DNA of 45,352 nt from an uncultured Bacillaceae bacterium (GCA_937951955.1 CALGAD010000029.1:1-45352); one strand, 5' to 3'. Positions 7,589 to 16,497 are shown, numbered from the stretch's first letter. Notes: a model not told the origin generated them from the letters alone. Numbers and translations: made by a program.

Positions 7589-9547
7589 ATGACAAGTACA
7601 GAGAGAAAAACTTTTTACATAACGACTCCCATTTATTATCCGAGTGATAAACTGCATATCGGTCATGCCTATACGACAGTTGCTGCGGATGCGATTGCCC
7701 GTTATAAGAGAATGCGTGGCTATGATGTGATGTTTCTAACTGGAACGGATGAACACGGGCAAAAAATCCAGCGCGTGGCGAAAGAAAACGGGGTAACTCC
7801 CAAGGAGTACGTTGATCACATCGTGGCAGGCATTAAAGTGTTGTGGGAAAAACTCGATATTTCTTACGATGATTTTATCCGCACAACGGAAAAACGGCAT
7901 ACGGAAATTGTCCAAAAAATATTTTCTCGCTTGCTGGAAAAAGGTGATATTTATCTAGGAACATACGAAGGCTGGTACTGTACATCGTGTGAATCGTATT
8001 TTACCGAGCATCAGCTTAATGAAGGTCACTGTCCCGACTGTGGCAAAAATGTTGAATGGGTTGAGGAAGAAACGTATTTCTTTAAAATGGGAAAATATGT
8101 TGATCGCCTGCTTCAATACTATGAAGAAAATCCCGATTTTATCCAGCCTGAATCCCGGAAAAATGAAATGATCAATAACTTTATTAAACCGGGACTGGAA
8201 GATCTAGCCGTCTCCAGAACTAGTTTTGACTGGGGAATCCCAATTAAAGAAAATCCGAAACATGTGATCTATGTCTGGCTCGATGCCTTAACAAACTATA
8301 TCACCGCCTTAGGTTACGGTTCAGATGATGACAGTAAATTTAAAAATTACTGGCCGGCGGATGTTCATTTAGTTGGAAAAGAAATCGTCCGCTTCCATAC
8401 GATTTACTGGCCGATTATTTTAATGGCATTGGATTTACCGTTACCGAAAAAGGTCTTTGCCCACGGCTGGTTATTAATGAAAGATGAAAAGATGTCCAAA
8501 TCCAAAGGGAATGTCATCGATCCTGTTACCCTGATTGACGCCTATGGTTTAGATGCATTGCGCTACTACTTATTGCGTGAAGTACCTTTCGGAGCCGATG
8601 GGCAATTTACACCGGAACAATTTGTGAACCGGATTAATTTCGATTTAGCCAATGACCTCGGGAATTTATTGAACCGGACCGTTGCCATGATCACGCAATA
8701 TTTCGATGGTTTGATTCCCGAATATACGGGTTCAAATAATGAATTTGAACAATCGCTTCTGCAAGTAAATAAAGAAGTTCGGGAAAAATATGAAGAAGCA
8801 ATCGAGCAATTGCAGTTTTCGGTCGCCCTTTCTTCCGTTTGGCAGTTAATTAACCGGGCAAACAAATTTATCGATGAAACGATGCCCTGGAAATTAGCGA
8901 AGGATCCGGAAAAACGAAATGAATTGGCGAGCGTAATGGCTCATCTTACAGAAACGTTACGCCGGATTGCTGTTATGTTACAGCCGTTTTTAACAGAAAC
9001 ACCGCAGAAAATGTTTACGCAATTAGGAATTCATAATAAGCAATTGTTCGAGTGGGATAGTCTAGCCGAATTTGGTCAAATCCCGGCTGGAACGAAAGTG
9101 GAAAAAGGGGAACCGTTATTCCCGCGTTTAGATGTGAAGAAGGAAGTAGCCTTTATTCAAAGCCAAATGCGGGGAACGAAACAAAATGAAGAAGAGAAAA
9201 AGACAGATGCTGAGGAAGCATCATCTGAAATTACGATCGATGATTTTGCGAAAGTTGAGTTAAAAGTAGCGGAAGTCCTTCAATGTGAGCCGGTGAAAAA
9301 TGCCGATAAGCTTTTGAAGCTTAAATTAGATTTAGGTGAGGAAACCCGCCAGGTGATTTCCGGAATCGCCCAATTTTATAAACCGGAAGATTTGATCGGG
9401 AAAAAAGTCATTTGTGTAACAAATTTGAAACCTGCGAAACTGCGCGGGGAAATTTCCGAAGGTATGATTTTGGCTGGTGAAAAAGACGGTCGTCTTGCGC
9501 TCGCTACGGTAGATGCGGATTTACCGAATGGAGCAATCGTGAAATAA
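7589..9547 (+). CDS. metG: Methionyl-tRNA synthetase
   Basis: Charges tRNA-Met with methionine. The 652-residue protein has the class I HIGH motif at 23-26, a zinc knuckle with CTSC and CPDC (about 131-149), KMSKS at 301-305, an anticodon-binding helical domain, and a C-terminal EMAP-like tRNA-binding domain (about 545-652, with ITIDDFAKVELKVAEV and GEISEGMILAGE). This is the dimeric long form usual in Bacillus. The ATG at 7589 follows GAGGCGATG. A charged spacer rich in E and K (about 525-545) links catalytic and C-terminal parts. It is followed by a strong terminator. Confidence 0.97.
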   Translation: MTSTERKTFYITTPIYYPSDKLHIGHAYTTVAADAIARYKRMRGYDVMFLTGTDEHGQKIQRVAKENGVTPKEYVDHIVAGIKVLWEKLDISYDDFIRTTEKRHTEIVQKIFSRLLEKGDIYLGTYEGWYCTSCESYFTEHQLNEGHCPDCGKNVEWVEEETYFFKMGKYVDRLLQYYEENPDFIQPESRKNEMINNFIKPGLEDLAVSRTSFDWGIPIKENPKHVIYVWLDALTNYITALGYGSDDDSKFKNYWPADVHLVGKEIVRFHTIYWPIILMALDLPLPKKVFAHGWLLMKDEKMSKSKGNVIDPVTLIDAYGLDALRYYLLREVPFGADGQFTPEQFVNRINFDLANDLGNLLNRTVAMITQYFDGLIPEYTGSNNEFEQSLLQVNKEVREKYEEAIEQLQFSVALSSVWQLINRANKFIDETMPWKLAKDPEKRNELASVMAHLTETLRRIAVMLQPFLTETPQKMFTQLGIHNKQLFEWDSLAEFGQIPAGTKVEKGEPLFPRLDVKKEVAFIQSQMRGTKQNEEEKKTDAEEASSEITIDDFAKVELKVAEVLQCEPVKNADKLLKLKLDLGEETRQVISGIAQFYKPEDLIGKKVICVTNLKPAKLRGEISEGMILAGEKDGRLALATVDADLPNGAIVK

Positions 9548-9611
9548 AATAGTAAAGGGCAAAGGTCCTATTACTAGAAAAAACTGAATAAAGTCATTGA
9601 TCTGTTCTCAA

Positions 9612-9662
9612 AATAACATAGAAATGTTACAAGAACGAAACATTTCTATGTTATTTTTATTT
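9612..9662 (+). terminator. Intrinsic terminator after metG
   Basis: A perfect 17-bp stem (9612-9628 with 9639-9655), 10-nt loop, then TTTATTTTG. The arms begin and end with A/T runs, so it could also work in reverse. Confidence 0.85.
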
Positions 9663-9743
9663 TGTAAGGTTATGGAATAGAGAAGAAATGGCATGATAGA
9701 TGTACTAGAACTTATAGAATATGGACAGCAAAAGGTGAAGTAA

Positions 9744-10511
9744 ATGTTATTCGATACACACGCACATCTGAATGCAGCTCAGTTTGCAAATGATTTAGAC
9801 GAAACGATATATCGGGCAAAGGAAGCTGGAGTAGAAAAAATAGTCGTTGTTGGCTTCGATCGACCAACGATTGAAAAAACGATGGAGCTCATTGACAAGT
9901 ACGACATGATCTATGGTTGCATCGGCTGGCATCCGGTGGATGCAATTGATTGCCGCGAGGAGGATTTACAATGGATTGAGGAATTAGCCAGTCATCCGAA
10001 AGTCGTGGCCATTGGTGAGACGGGGTTAGATTATCATTGGGACAAATCGCCAAAAGAAGTACAAAAGGAACTTTTCCGCAAGCAAATCCAGCTGGCGAAA
10101 AAGTTGAACATGCCGCTTGTGATTCATAATCGCGATGCAACAGAAGACACGATAGCGATTTTAAAAGAGGAACATGCCGAAGAAACCGGAGGGATCATGC
10201 ACTGTTTTAGTGGTGACGTTGAACAAGCAAAGGAATGTTTAGCGTTAAATTTTTATATTTCTTTAGGTGGACCGGTTACGTTTAAAAATGCCAAATTACC
10301 GAAGGAAGTGGCCAGGGCAGTTCCTTTAGACAAATTATTGATCGAAACAGACTGTCCCTATCTAGCTCCACACCCGTACAGGGGGAAGCGGAATGAACCG
10401 GCATATGTAAAATTAGTTGCGGAACAAATTGCTGAATTAAAAGGGATTTCTTACGAAGAGGTAACCGAGGCAACTTTTGCCAATGCGAAACGAGTTTTTT
10501 CCATAGACTGA
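9744..10511 (+). CDS. tatD: TatD family metal-dependent deoxyribonuclease (YabD)
   Basis: A TIM-barrel metallo-hydrolase of 255 residues, the usual length for TatD nucleases, which act as Mg-dependent 3'-5' exonucleases in DNA repair and degradation. All metal ligands are visible: DTHAH at 4-8, GETGLDYH near 92-99, VIHNRDA near 127-133, HCFSGD near 152-157 and ETDCPYLAP near 203-211. AAGGTGAAG provides the binding site for the ATG at 9744. It lies between metG and yabE, as in B. subtilis. Confidence 0.94.
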   Translation: MLFDTHAHLNAAQFANDLDETIYRAKEAGVEKIVVVGFDRPTIEKTMELIDKYDMIYGCIGWHPVDAIDCREEDLQWIEELASHPKVVAIGETGLDYHWDKSPKEVQKELFRKQIQLAKKLNMPLVIHNRDATEDTIAILKEEHAEETGGIMHCFSGDVEQAKECLALNFYISLGGPVTFKNAKLPKEVARAVPLDKLLIETDCPYLAPHPYRGKRNEPAYVKLVAEQIAELKGISYEEVTEATFANAKRVFSID

Positions 10512-10585
10512 GTCTCGAACCCTTTAGCGACAGAGGTTTTCAGCTTTCATGATTTTTGCGACTCTCATTTTTTGAGCTAGCTTAT

Positions 10586-10614
10586 TTGACAGCCGGGAAA
10601 ATCTCCGTTATAAT
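10586..10614 (+). promoter_or_regulatory. Perfect-consensus sigma-A promoter of yabE
   Basis: TTGACA (10586-10591), exactly 17 bp, TATAAT (10609-10614). Transcription should start near 10620, leaving a leader of only about 24 nt before the GTG start, so no room for a riboswitch. Confidence 0.88.
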
Positions 10615-10643
10615 CTCCCCTTGTAATAAAGGAGGAAGCTTTT

Positions 10644-11837
10644 GTGAATTTTCAAAAAATGAAGAACCTGATTTTACAATCAGGGAATTCGAAAAAATAC
10701 GCAATCTTTGGAGCGTGTTTCCTATTAATAGCACTTGTTGCTTTTGGTTTGATTTATGAAGGGACGAAAAAGACAGTCATTGTTAACGCAAATGGGGAAA
10801 AACAGGAACTGCGCACCCATGCGGATACGGTAAAAGATATTATTGAAGAATTAGAGATTCCATATAAGTCACAAGATAAACTCATGCCTGGATTACAGAC
10901 GGAAATTAAAAACGAAATGGAAATCATCTGGATCCCTGCTCAGTTAGTAGTTTTAAAGATTGATGGCGAAGAGCAAAAAATCTGGACGACGGCGGAAACT
11001 GTTGCCGATTTATTGCACGATAAAGACATTTCGGTCAGTGAAAGAGATTCCATCAATGTAGCTTTAGATACTGAGATTCAAGAAGGCATGGAAATCGTCA
11101 TTGATTTTGCCTTTCCTGTCGTCTTAAATGATGGTGGCAATGAACAAGAGGTATGGACAACTTCGACTACGGTCGCTGACTTTTTAAAACAACAAGGGAT
11201 TGAATTAAAGGAATTCGATCGCGTCGAACCGGGATTGGATCAAACGATTCAGGAAGATACGGTGATTAACGTTGTTCGTGTTGAAAAGGTCACCGATGTA
11301 GTGGAAGAACCCGTTGATTTTGCCGTTGTTTCGAAAAAGGACAGTTCCCTAACGGAAGGAACAAAAAAGATTGTTCAAGAAGGTAAAAAAGGAAGACTGC
11401 AAAAGAAATATGAAGTCGTCCTGGAAAATGGAAAAGAAGTAGCAAGAACATTAATCAGTGAAGAAGTGTTGGCAGAGCCGACCGATCAAATCGTTGCTCT
11501 GGGAACGAAACCGAAACAAGAGGTATCCCGGGGAGCAAGTGGATCGGGTAAAGAATTTTATGTAACAGCGACCGCCTATACGGCATCATGTAATGGGTGT
11601 TCGGGAATTACGGCAACGGGTCTCGATTTAAGAGCTAACCCGAATGCGAAAGTGATTGCTGTTGACCCGAGTGTCATTCCCCTTGGTACGAAAGTATATG
11701 TAGAAGGATACGGATATGCGGTTGCGGCGGATACCGGTGGTAGTGTGAAAGGGAAGCGAATCGATGTCTTCTTCCCGACATCATCAGAAGCCTACCGCTG
11801 GGGGATGAAACGGGTAAAAATCAAGATATTAGATTAA
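10644..11837 (+). CDS. yabE: YabE, G5 and 3D domain cell-wall protein (resuscitation-promoting-factor-like)
   Basis: A 397-residue predicted cell-wall-active protein. It has an N-terminal membrane segment (about residues 14-34, possibly a signal anchor), three DUF348 repeats (each with the VWTT/IWTT-A-TV pattern, about 40-220), a G5 domain (about 220-300) and a C-terminal 3D domain (about 310-397), whose name-giving aspartates appear in ATGLD, AVDPS and AADTG. The 3D domain is related to lytic transglycosylase MltA. GTG at 10644 is chosen because AAAGGAGG lies 8 nt upstream. In B. subtilis the gene is controlled by an antisense RNA; I could not confirm one here. Confidence 0.92.
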   Translation: MNFQKMKNLILQSGNSKKYAIFGACFLLIALVAFGLIYEGTKKTVIVNANGEKQELRTHADTVKDIIEELEIPYKSQDKLMPGLQTEIKNEMEIIWIPAQLVVLKIDGEEQKIWTTAETVADLLHDKDISVSERDSINVALDTEIQEGMEIVIDFAFPVVLNDGGNEQEVWTTSTTVADFLKQQGIELKEFDRVEPGLDQTIQEDTVINVVRVEKVTDVVEEPVDFAVVSKKDSSLTEGTKKIVQEGKKGRLQKKYEVVLENGKEVARTLISEEVLAEPTDQIVALGTKPKQEVSRGASGSGKEFYVTATAYTASCNGCSGITATGLDLRANPNAKVIAVDPSVIPLGTKVYVEGYGYAVAADTGGSVKGKRIDVFFPTSSEAYRWGMKRVKIKILD

Positions 11838-11855
11838 AATAATTTCTGTAGTCTG

Positions 11856-11891
11856 CGCCTGGTTGGTTTTCAACCAGGCGTTTCGTATTTT
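11856..11891 (+). terminator. Intrinsic terminator after yabE
   Basis: CGCCTGGTTG (11856-11865), loop GTTTT, CAACCAGGCG (11871-11880), then TTTCGTATTTTT. A strong GC stem with an imperfect U-tract. Confidence 0.85.
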
Positions 11892-12019
11892 TGGACGTTT
11901 GCGCGAAAGGAAAAGTTACATTTTTTGTATGAAATCGATGGATACTATGAAATCCATCAGGTTTTCTTGTATGATAGGAATATCTTGTATGAGGGAATAA
12001 TGTGAGTTGGAGGCTTGTA

Positions 12020-12583
12020 ATGAAGTTAAAGGAAATCATCGTCGTCGAAGGAAAGGCTGATACAGCTGCGATAAAAAGGGCGGTCGATGCAGATACCATT
12101 GAAACGAATGGTTCGGCCGTTGATTCCTCTACCATCGAAAAAATTAAATTAGCCGCACAAACCCGCGGTGTCATTATCCTGACTGATCCGGATTTTCCTG
12201 GCGAAAAAATCAGAAAAACAATTGCCGAACATGTTCCAAATTGCAAGCATGCCTTTTTACCAAAACATTTAGCGCGGCAAAAGCACGATAAAGGAGTCGG
12301 GGTGGAACATGCCTCACCCGAAGCGATTCGCCAGGCGCTGAAAAATGCGCATCGTGAGGAGCAAAAAATTCAGGAAGTCATTTCTCTTCAGGATTTACTC
12401 GATTTCGGATTCATCGGTCACCCGCAGTCAAAAAACCGCAGGGAAAAATTAGGCCAGTTGTTAAAAATCGGCTATGCGAATGGGAAACAGCTTCATAAAC
12501 GTTTGAATATGTTCCGCATATCGAAAGATAAATTTTTCGAAGCGGCTCAAAGAGTTGTTCAGGAGGAATTACAGAATGAATAG
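12020..12583 (+). CDS. rnmV: Ribonuclease M5
   Basis: Performs the final maturation of 5S rRNA from its precursor in low-GC Gram-positives. The 187-residue protein is a TOPRIM nuclease: the catalytic glutamate sits in VVEGKADT (about 9-16) and the DxD motif in LTDPDFPGEK (about 57-66); the C-terminal half is the M5-specific RNA-binding region. The ATG at 12020 follows TTGGAGG; the GTG at 12002 precedes that site. It overlaps ksgA by 8 nt, so the two rRNA maturation enzymes are translationally coupled. Its substrate, a 5S gene, lies at the start of this window. Confidence 0.95.
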   Translation: MKLKEIIVVEGKADTAAIKRAVDADTIETNGSAVDSSTIEKIKLAAQTRGVIILTDPDFPGEKIRKTIAEHVPNCKHAFLPKHLARQKHDKGVGVEHASPEAIRQALKNAHREEQKIQEVISLQDLLDFGFIGHPQSKNRREKLGQLLKIGYANGKQLHKRLNMFRISKDKFFEAAQRVVQEELQNE

Positions 12584-13454
12584 AGATATTGCTACACCAT
12601 TACGGACGAAAGCGATACTGGAAAAGTACGGTTTTTCTTTTAAAAAAAGTTTGGGTCAAAACTTCGTGATTGACCGGAATATTTTAATAAAAATGGTCGA
12701 TTTCGCACAGCTTTCGGCGGCAAGTGGCGTGATCGAAATCGGTCCGGGTATCGGAGCACTAACGGAACAGCTGGCCAAAAAGAGTAAAAAGGTGTTAGCC
12801 TTTGAAATTGATGGCAGGCTCATTTCCGTCTTACAGGATACATTAGCCCCGTATTCTAACGTTCAGGTGTTGCATGAAGATTTTTTAAAGGCAGATGTCA
12901 AACAAGCAATTGCTACATACCTGGCGGATACAGAGGATATAGTCATCGCGGCGAATTTACCCTACTATATTACAACACCGATTATTATGAAATGTTTAGA
13001 AGAGAAAATTCCTTTCCGGACAATGGTCGTGATGTTGCAAAAGGAAGTTGGCGACCGCATCAGTGCCAAACCGGGAACGAAAAGTTACGGTTCGTTATCG
13101 ATCGCCATCCAGTATTATACCCATGCTGAGACGGTGATGAACGTACCGAAAACCGTTTTTATGCCGCAACCGAATGTGGCCTCAAGTGTTATTCGTTTAA
13201 CGAGAAGGGAAAAACCACTCGTTCAAGTGAAAGATGAGGTATTTTTCTTTAAGGTGACGAAGGCTAGTTTTACCCATCGTCGCAAAACGATTTTAAACAA
13301 TTTAGTAAGCGGTCTAGAGCGGGGAAAGGAGAAAAAAGTGGAGATTTTGCAAGCCCTGGAGCAAGCCGGTATTGCCCCGGAAAGGCGAGGGGAATCTTTA
13401 AGTATCGAGGAATTTGCCAAATTAAGCGATGCGCTGTATCCCTATTTTGTCTAA
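12576..13454 (+). CDS. ksgA: 16S rRNA dimethyladenosine transferase RsmA/KsgA
   Basis: Dimethylates the two adjacent adenines A1518/A1519 in helix 45 of 16S rRNA, a late checkpoint of small-subunit assembly. The 292-residue protein has the SLGQNFVID start motif (about 26-34), the SAM motif VIEIGPGIGALTEQL (about 51-65), the catalytic NLPYY motif (about 129-133) and the C-terminal RRKTILNNL helix. ATG at 12576 follows a perfect AGGAGG inside rnmV. Confidence 0.97.
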   Translation: MNRDIATPLRTKAILEKYGFSFKKSLGQNFVIDRNILIKMVDFAQLSAASGVIEIGPGIGALTEQLAKKSKKVLAFEIDGRLISVLQDTLAPYSNVQVLHEDFLKADVKQAIATYLADTEDIVIAANLPYYITTPIIMKCLEEKIPFRTMVVMLQKEVGDRISAKPGTKSYGSLSIAIQYYTHAETVMNVPKTVFMPQPNVASSVIRLTRREKPLVQVKDEVFFFKVTKASFTHRRKTILNNLVSGLERGKEKKVEILQALEQAGIAPERRGESLSIEEFAKLSDALYPYFV

Positions 13455-13466
13455 AAATAGGCCAAA

Positions 13467-13495
13467 CACCCTTCCGGCATGTGCTGCATAGTTTA
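13467..13495 (+). promoter_or_regulatory. Sigma-K promoter of yabG
   Basis: cACc (13467-13470), 16 bp, CATAGTTTA (13487-13495) matches the sigma-K consensus mACm-N16/17-CATAnnnTA. It lies 41 bp ahead of yabG, which is a sigma-K gene in B. subtilis. Confidence 0.72.
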
Positions 13496-13535
13496 TATAG
13501 AATCAGCACGAAGTTTAAAGCTACGGGGTGGGTAT

Positions 13536-14423
13536 ATGGGGATACAAGTTAACGATATTGTGGGGAGAAAATCATACAATTGCGATATACCGTTTCGGGT
13601 CATCCACATTTATGAAAATGATGGAATCCCGTATGCTTTGTTGTATGGAAAAGAATTGCGGCTCATTGCCGATGCCCCGTTAGACGATTTGATATTATTG
13701 AATATGGAACGAACAGAGAAAATTCTGTCCCGGTACCGGGTGCTTGAAGAACAGGCTTTTTATTTAGTTCAGCAAGATTTCCGGATGATGAAAGAACGGC
13801 AATTGGCGAAAGCAGATCCGGGCATGACATCGGAACACCAATTGTTTCAAGTGCCGGGCAAAGTGCTCCATGTGGACGGAGATCCGAATTATTTACAGCG
13901 ATGTTTATCGCTCTATAAAAAAATTGGTGTCCCGGTATACGGGGTTTACTGTAAGGAATCCGATATGGTGAACAAAGTGCCGGCCTGGGTCGAAGAAGTC
14001 CGTCCGGATATCCTCGTGATTACCGGTCATGATTCTTATTCGAAACAAAAGGGAAAAAAAACCGAGCTGACGTCCTATCGTCATTCGCAAGATTTTGTAC
14101 AGACGGTCAAAGAAGTGCGGAAAAGGTATCCGAATCTGGACCAATTGATTATTTTCGCCGGCGCCTGTCAATCCCATTTCGAGTCTTTAATCGGAGCTGG
14201 TGCGAATTTTGCCAGTTCTCCGGCACGAATAAATATCCATGCGTTAGACCCTGTTTATATCGTCTCCAAGCTCAGTTATACGCCATTTACAGAGCGGGTC
14301 CATGTCTGGGATGTGTTACGGAATACGATAACCGGTGAAAGAGGGATTGGCGGTATCGAAACAAGAGGCGTATTACGAATGGGGATGCCTTACCAGGCAG
14401 ATCTCGATAATGACACAAAATAA
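13536..14423 (+). CDS. yabG: Sporulation-specific protease YabG
   Basis: A mother-cell protease of peptidase family U57 that processes spore coat proteins, including substrates later cross-linked by Tgl. The 295-residue protein compares with 290 in B. subtilis. Recognisable segments are GDIVGRKSYN-like VGRKSYNCDI near the N-terminus, HVDGDPNYLQRCL, ITGHDSY near residue 165 and FAGACQSHFESLIGAGANFASSPARINIHALDPV cut across about 205-240 (conserved H, D and C residues of the family). The ATG at 13536 follows ACGGGGTGGG. An in-frame codon at 13479 precedes the sigma-K transcription start. Confidence 0.94.
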   Translation: MGIQVNDIVGRKSYNCDIPFRVIHIYENDGIPYALLYGKELRLIADAPLDDLILLNMERTEKILSRYRVLEEQAFYLVQQDFRMMKERQLAKADPGMTSEHQLFQVPGKVLHVDGDPNYLQRCLSLYKKIGVPVYGVYCKESDMVNKVPAWVEEVRPDILVITGHDSYSKQKGKKTELTSYRHSQDFVQTVKEVRKRYPNLDQLIIFAGACQSHFESLIGAGANFASSPARINIHALDPVYIVSKLSYTPFTERVHVWDVLRNTITGERGIGGIETRGVLRMGMPYQADLDNDTK

Positions 14424-14464
14424 CCAATTTCCTATTTGCTAAACGACAAATAAGAAAAAACTGC

Positions 14465-14502
14465 AGCTACTCGTTCGATTTCGTGCGGGTGGCTTTTTTT
14501 AT
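14465..14502 (+). terminator. Terminator after yabG
   Basis: AGCTACTCG (14465-14473) pairs with CGGGTGGCT (14486-14494), using two G-U pairs, and is followed by TTTTTTTATT. Confidence 0.65.
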
Positions 14503-14638
14503 TGATACATGAATTTTGAAGGAATGCTTTTAGCGCGATCAGGAAACTTCGGCAGAATCTTGCGATATTGTACGTTAAATACATAATTTTTTGATTTTAG
14601 GAAATGCTATTTATGTCGAAAAATGTTGATTAAAATTA

Positions 14639-14668
14639 TTGACAAGCCATATTTATTACTGATATAAT
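14639..14668 (+). promoter_or_regulatory. veg promoter 1 (sigma-A)
   Basis: TTGACA (14639-14644), 18 bp, TATAAT (14663-14668) with TG one base before the -10. Confidence 0.78.
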
Positions 14669-14681
14669 TTAAATTTTTATA

Positions 14682-14710
14682 TTGACAATTGGCCAGGTTT
14701 TTGTTAATAT
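14682..14710 (+). promoter_or_regulatory. veg promoter 2 (sigma-A)
   Basis: TTGACA (14682-14687), 17 bp, TAATAT (14705-14710), 24 bp ahead of the veg start codon. Together with promoter 1 it forms a tandem pair, as at the very active B. subtilis veg gene. Confidence 0.78.
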
Positions 14711-14734
14711 ATTCATTAGTGAGGTGTAGGAGAT

Positions 14735-14989
14735 ATGCCAAAGACATTATCCGAAATAAAGAAAGTACTTGATTCTAATTTAGGAAAGCGACTGATGTTG
14801 CGGGCGAACGGTGGACGAAAGAAAACGATCGAACGCACAGGGGTTTTAGCAGAAACCTATCCGGCCGTTTTCGTTATCGAGTTAGATCAAGATAAAAATT
14901 CCTTTGAGCGTGTTTCATATAGCTATGCAGATGTATTAACGCAAACGGTCGAATTGACATTTTACGATGACAACAAGGACTCCGTATAA
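14735..14989 (+). CDS. veg: Veg protein
   Basis: An 84-residue protein of the Veg family (DUF1021). In B. subtilis it stimulates biofilm matrix gene expression by opposing SinR. The conserved core GKRLMLRANGGRKKTIERTG (about 17-36) and the ending YSYADVLTQTVEL are present. GTAGGAGAT supplies the ribosome binding site. It is a monocistronic gene flanked by tandem promoters and a terminator. Confidence 0.94.
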   Translation: MPKTLSEIKKVLDSNLGKRLMLRANGGRKKTIERTGVLAETYPAVFVIELDQDKNSFERVSYSYADVLTQTVELTFYDDNKDSV

Positions 14990-14991
14990 TC

Positions 14992-15024
14992 CGGCAGTAA
15001 CCAGCAGGTTTACTGCTTTTTTAT
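14992..15024 (+). terminator. Intrinsic terminator after veg
   Basis: GCAGTAA (14994-15000), a 9-nt loop and TTACTGC (15010-15016), then TTTTTTATTTT. Confidence 0.85.
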
Positions 15025-15053
15025 TTTGCTGGAAAAACTGGGTTTTTTGTCTT

Positions 15054-15082
15054 GCATGATTTTCACCAGCCCGCTTACACTA
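15054..15082 (+). promoter_or_regulatory. Probable sigma-G promoter of sspF
   Basis: GCATG (15054-15058), 17 bp, TACACTA (15076-15082) resembles the forespore consensus (GHATR, CATAMTA). The -10 matches at five of seven positions. A CACTATA in the same place with 19-bp spacing is an alternative reading. Stage specificity is inferred from the gene. Confidence 0.5.
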
Positions 15083-15117
15083 TATAATGCCACAGCGAAA
15101 AGGAAGGGGTTTTTGTA

Positions 15118-15294
15118 ATGGCGAGAAGAAGGGGCATTATGTCAGAGCAAATGAAGGAAGAACTGGCAAAAGAACTCGGGTTTTATGACGTTGTTCAAAA
15201 AGAGGGCTGGGGCGGAATTCGCGCCCGCGATGCCGGTAATATGGTGAAAAGAGCTATTGAAATTGCTGAGGAGTCGCTCAGGAATCGACAGTAA
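15118..15294 (+). CDS. sspF: Small acid-soluble spore protein SspF
   Basis: A 58-residue alpha/beta-like small acid-soluble spore protein made in the forespore, where such proteins coat and protect DNA. Translation gives MARRRGIMSEQ at the start, then ELAKELGFYDVV, EGWGGIRARDAGN and MVKRAIEIAEESL, which match SspF of Bacillus. The conserved GWGG-IRARDAGNMVKRAI block is the family signature. The ATG at 15118 follows AGGAAGGGG. It sits between veg and ispE as in B. subtilis and has its own terminator. Confidence 0.95.
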   Translation: MARRRGIMSEQMKEELAKELGFYDVVQKEGWGGIRARDAGNMVKRAIEIAEESLRNRQ

Positions 15295-15350
15295 TGCCTG
15301 ATTCATCCGTTCATGCCAGAACCACCTGTTCAATAACAATTCGCTGTGGT

Positions 15351-15384
15351 ATCCGAGGGAAAGTAAACCCTCGGATTTTTTTAT
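15351..15384 (+). terminator. Intrinsic terminator after sspF
   Basis: ATCCGAGGG (15351-15359), 8-nt loop, CCCTCGGAT (15368-15376), then TTTTTTTA. Confidence 0.92.
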
Positions 15385-15534
15385 CTAGGTGGAGGAATAT
15401 TTTACCGATTGTTTTAAACAAACGATCGATTCGTCTAACATCTGTTCTTTCGCTCGCTACTCATTGCAGGAGCGGTATGATAAAATAGAGCAACACGATC
15501 CCGTTGGATTTGCAGTAAAGTAGGTGAACAGGAT

Positions 15535-16398
15535 ATGAAAATATTCGTGAAAGCACCCGCAAAAATTAATTTGTCCCTGGATGTGTTACATAAACGACCG
15601 GATGGTTATCATGAGTTAGAAATGATCATGACGACTGTGGACCTGGCAGACCGGATTGAATTGGCGATGAATGATCAGGGGGAAATTGCCATCAAGTCCC
15701 AAGCCCAGTATGTACCTTCCGATGAGAGAAATTTAGCTTATCGAGCGGCCCATTTGTTAAAAACGAGATTCCAGGTAAAGCACGGTGTCGATATTTATAT
15801 TGATAAACAAATCCCGGTCTCGGCGGGACTGGGCGGGGGAAGCAGTGATGCAGCTGCGGTATTGCGCGGTTTAAATCAATTATGGGATTTACAATTATCG
15901 CAGGATGAACTGGCAGAAATCGGCCTTGAAATCGGTTCGGATGTTCCCTTTTGTGTATATGGGGGAACGGCTCTCGTTAGAGGACGGGGGGAGCGAATAA
16001 CTCCTCTGCCAGCGCCGCCGAATTGCTGGGTCGTATTGGCCAAGCCGCCCATTGGCGTTTCGACGAGGGAAATATACGAAAAATTGAATTTAGCGGAAAT
16101 TTCTCATCCCGATACAGGGGGAATGGTCGATGCTCTTTTGAATCATGATTATAATGCGATTTGTGAACGCATGGAAAATGCGCTGGAAAGTGTGACATTT
16201 AAACTTTATCCGGAAGTGGAACGGATGAAGAAACATATGGAAAGCTTTCAACCGGACGGTTTAGTCATGAGCGGCACAGGCCCGACCCTTTATGCCCTGG
16301 TGAAACATGATTCGAAAATGCAACGATTGTATAATGGTTTACGGGGATATTGTGATCAAGTATACAGGGTGAGAATGTTAGGGAAACCTATCGGATAA
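15535..16398 (+). CDS. ispE: 4-diphosphocytidyl-2-C-methyl-D-erythritol kinase
   Basis: Phosphorylates the 2-hydroxyl of CDP-methylerythritol in the non-mevalonate (MEP) pathway of isoprenoid synthesis, feeding undecaprenyl phosphate for the cell wall. The 287-residue GHMP kinase has KAPAKINLSLDV near residues 5-16, the ATP-binding glycine-rich motif PVSAGLGGGSSDAAA (about 90-104) and the C-terminal GHMP motif VMSGTGPTLYAL. The ATG at 15535 follows GTAGGTGAACAGG. It precedes purR by a 99-bp gap that contains a purR promoter/operator. Confidence 0.96.
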   Translation: MKIFVKAPAKINLSLDVLHKRPDGYHELEMIMTTVDLADRIELAMNDQGEIAIKSQAQYVPSDERNLAYRAAHLLKTRFQVKHGVDIYIDKQIPVSAGLGGGSSDAAAVLRGLNQLWDLQLSQDELAEIGLEIGSDVPFCVYGGTALVRGRGERITPLPAPPNCWVVLAKPPIGVSTREIYEKLNLAEISHPDTGGMVDALLNHDYNAICERMENALESVTFKLYPEVERMKKHMESFQPDGLVMSGTGPTLYALVKHDSKMQRLYNGLRGYCDQVYRVRMLGKPIG

Positions 16399-16438
16399 AT
16401 TGGTTTTTTCAGAAATTTTAAAGATTTCTTGTGAATAT

Positions 16439-16475
16439 CCGAATAATATAATAAAATAATGTTATTAATATTCGG
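16439..16475 (+). promoter_or_regulatory. purR promoter -10 flanked by PurBox-like palindrome
   Basis: CCGAAT (16439-16444) and its inverse ATTCGG (16470-16475) are 25 bp apart, matching the geometry of paired PurBoxes (core CCGAAC, boxes about 16-17 bp apart). TATAAT (16447-16452) lies between them; no strong -35 is seen. PurR is autoregulated in B. subtilis, so this is a likely operator, with one core base differing from consensus in each half. Confidence 0.6.
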
Positions 16476-16497
16476 TTTTTATCAAGAGGTGATTGAT

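Noticed and set aside
11821..12246. 141-codon - strand frame across yabE terminator and rnmV
   Set aside because: Overlaps a strong terminator and antisense to rnmV; a chance frame.
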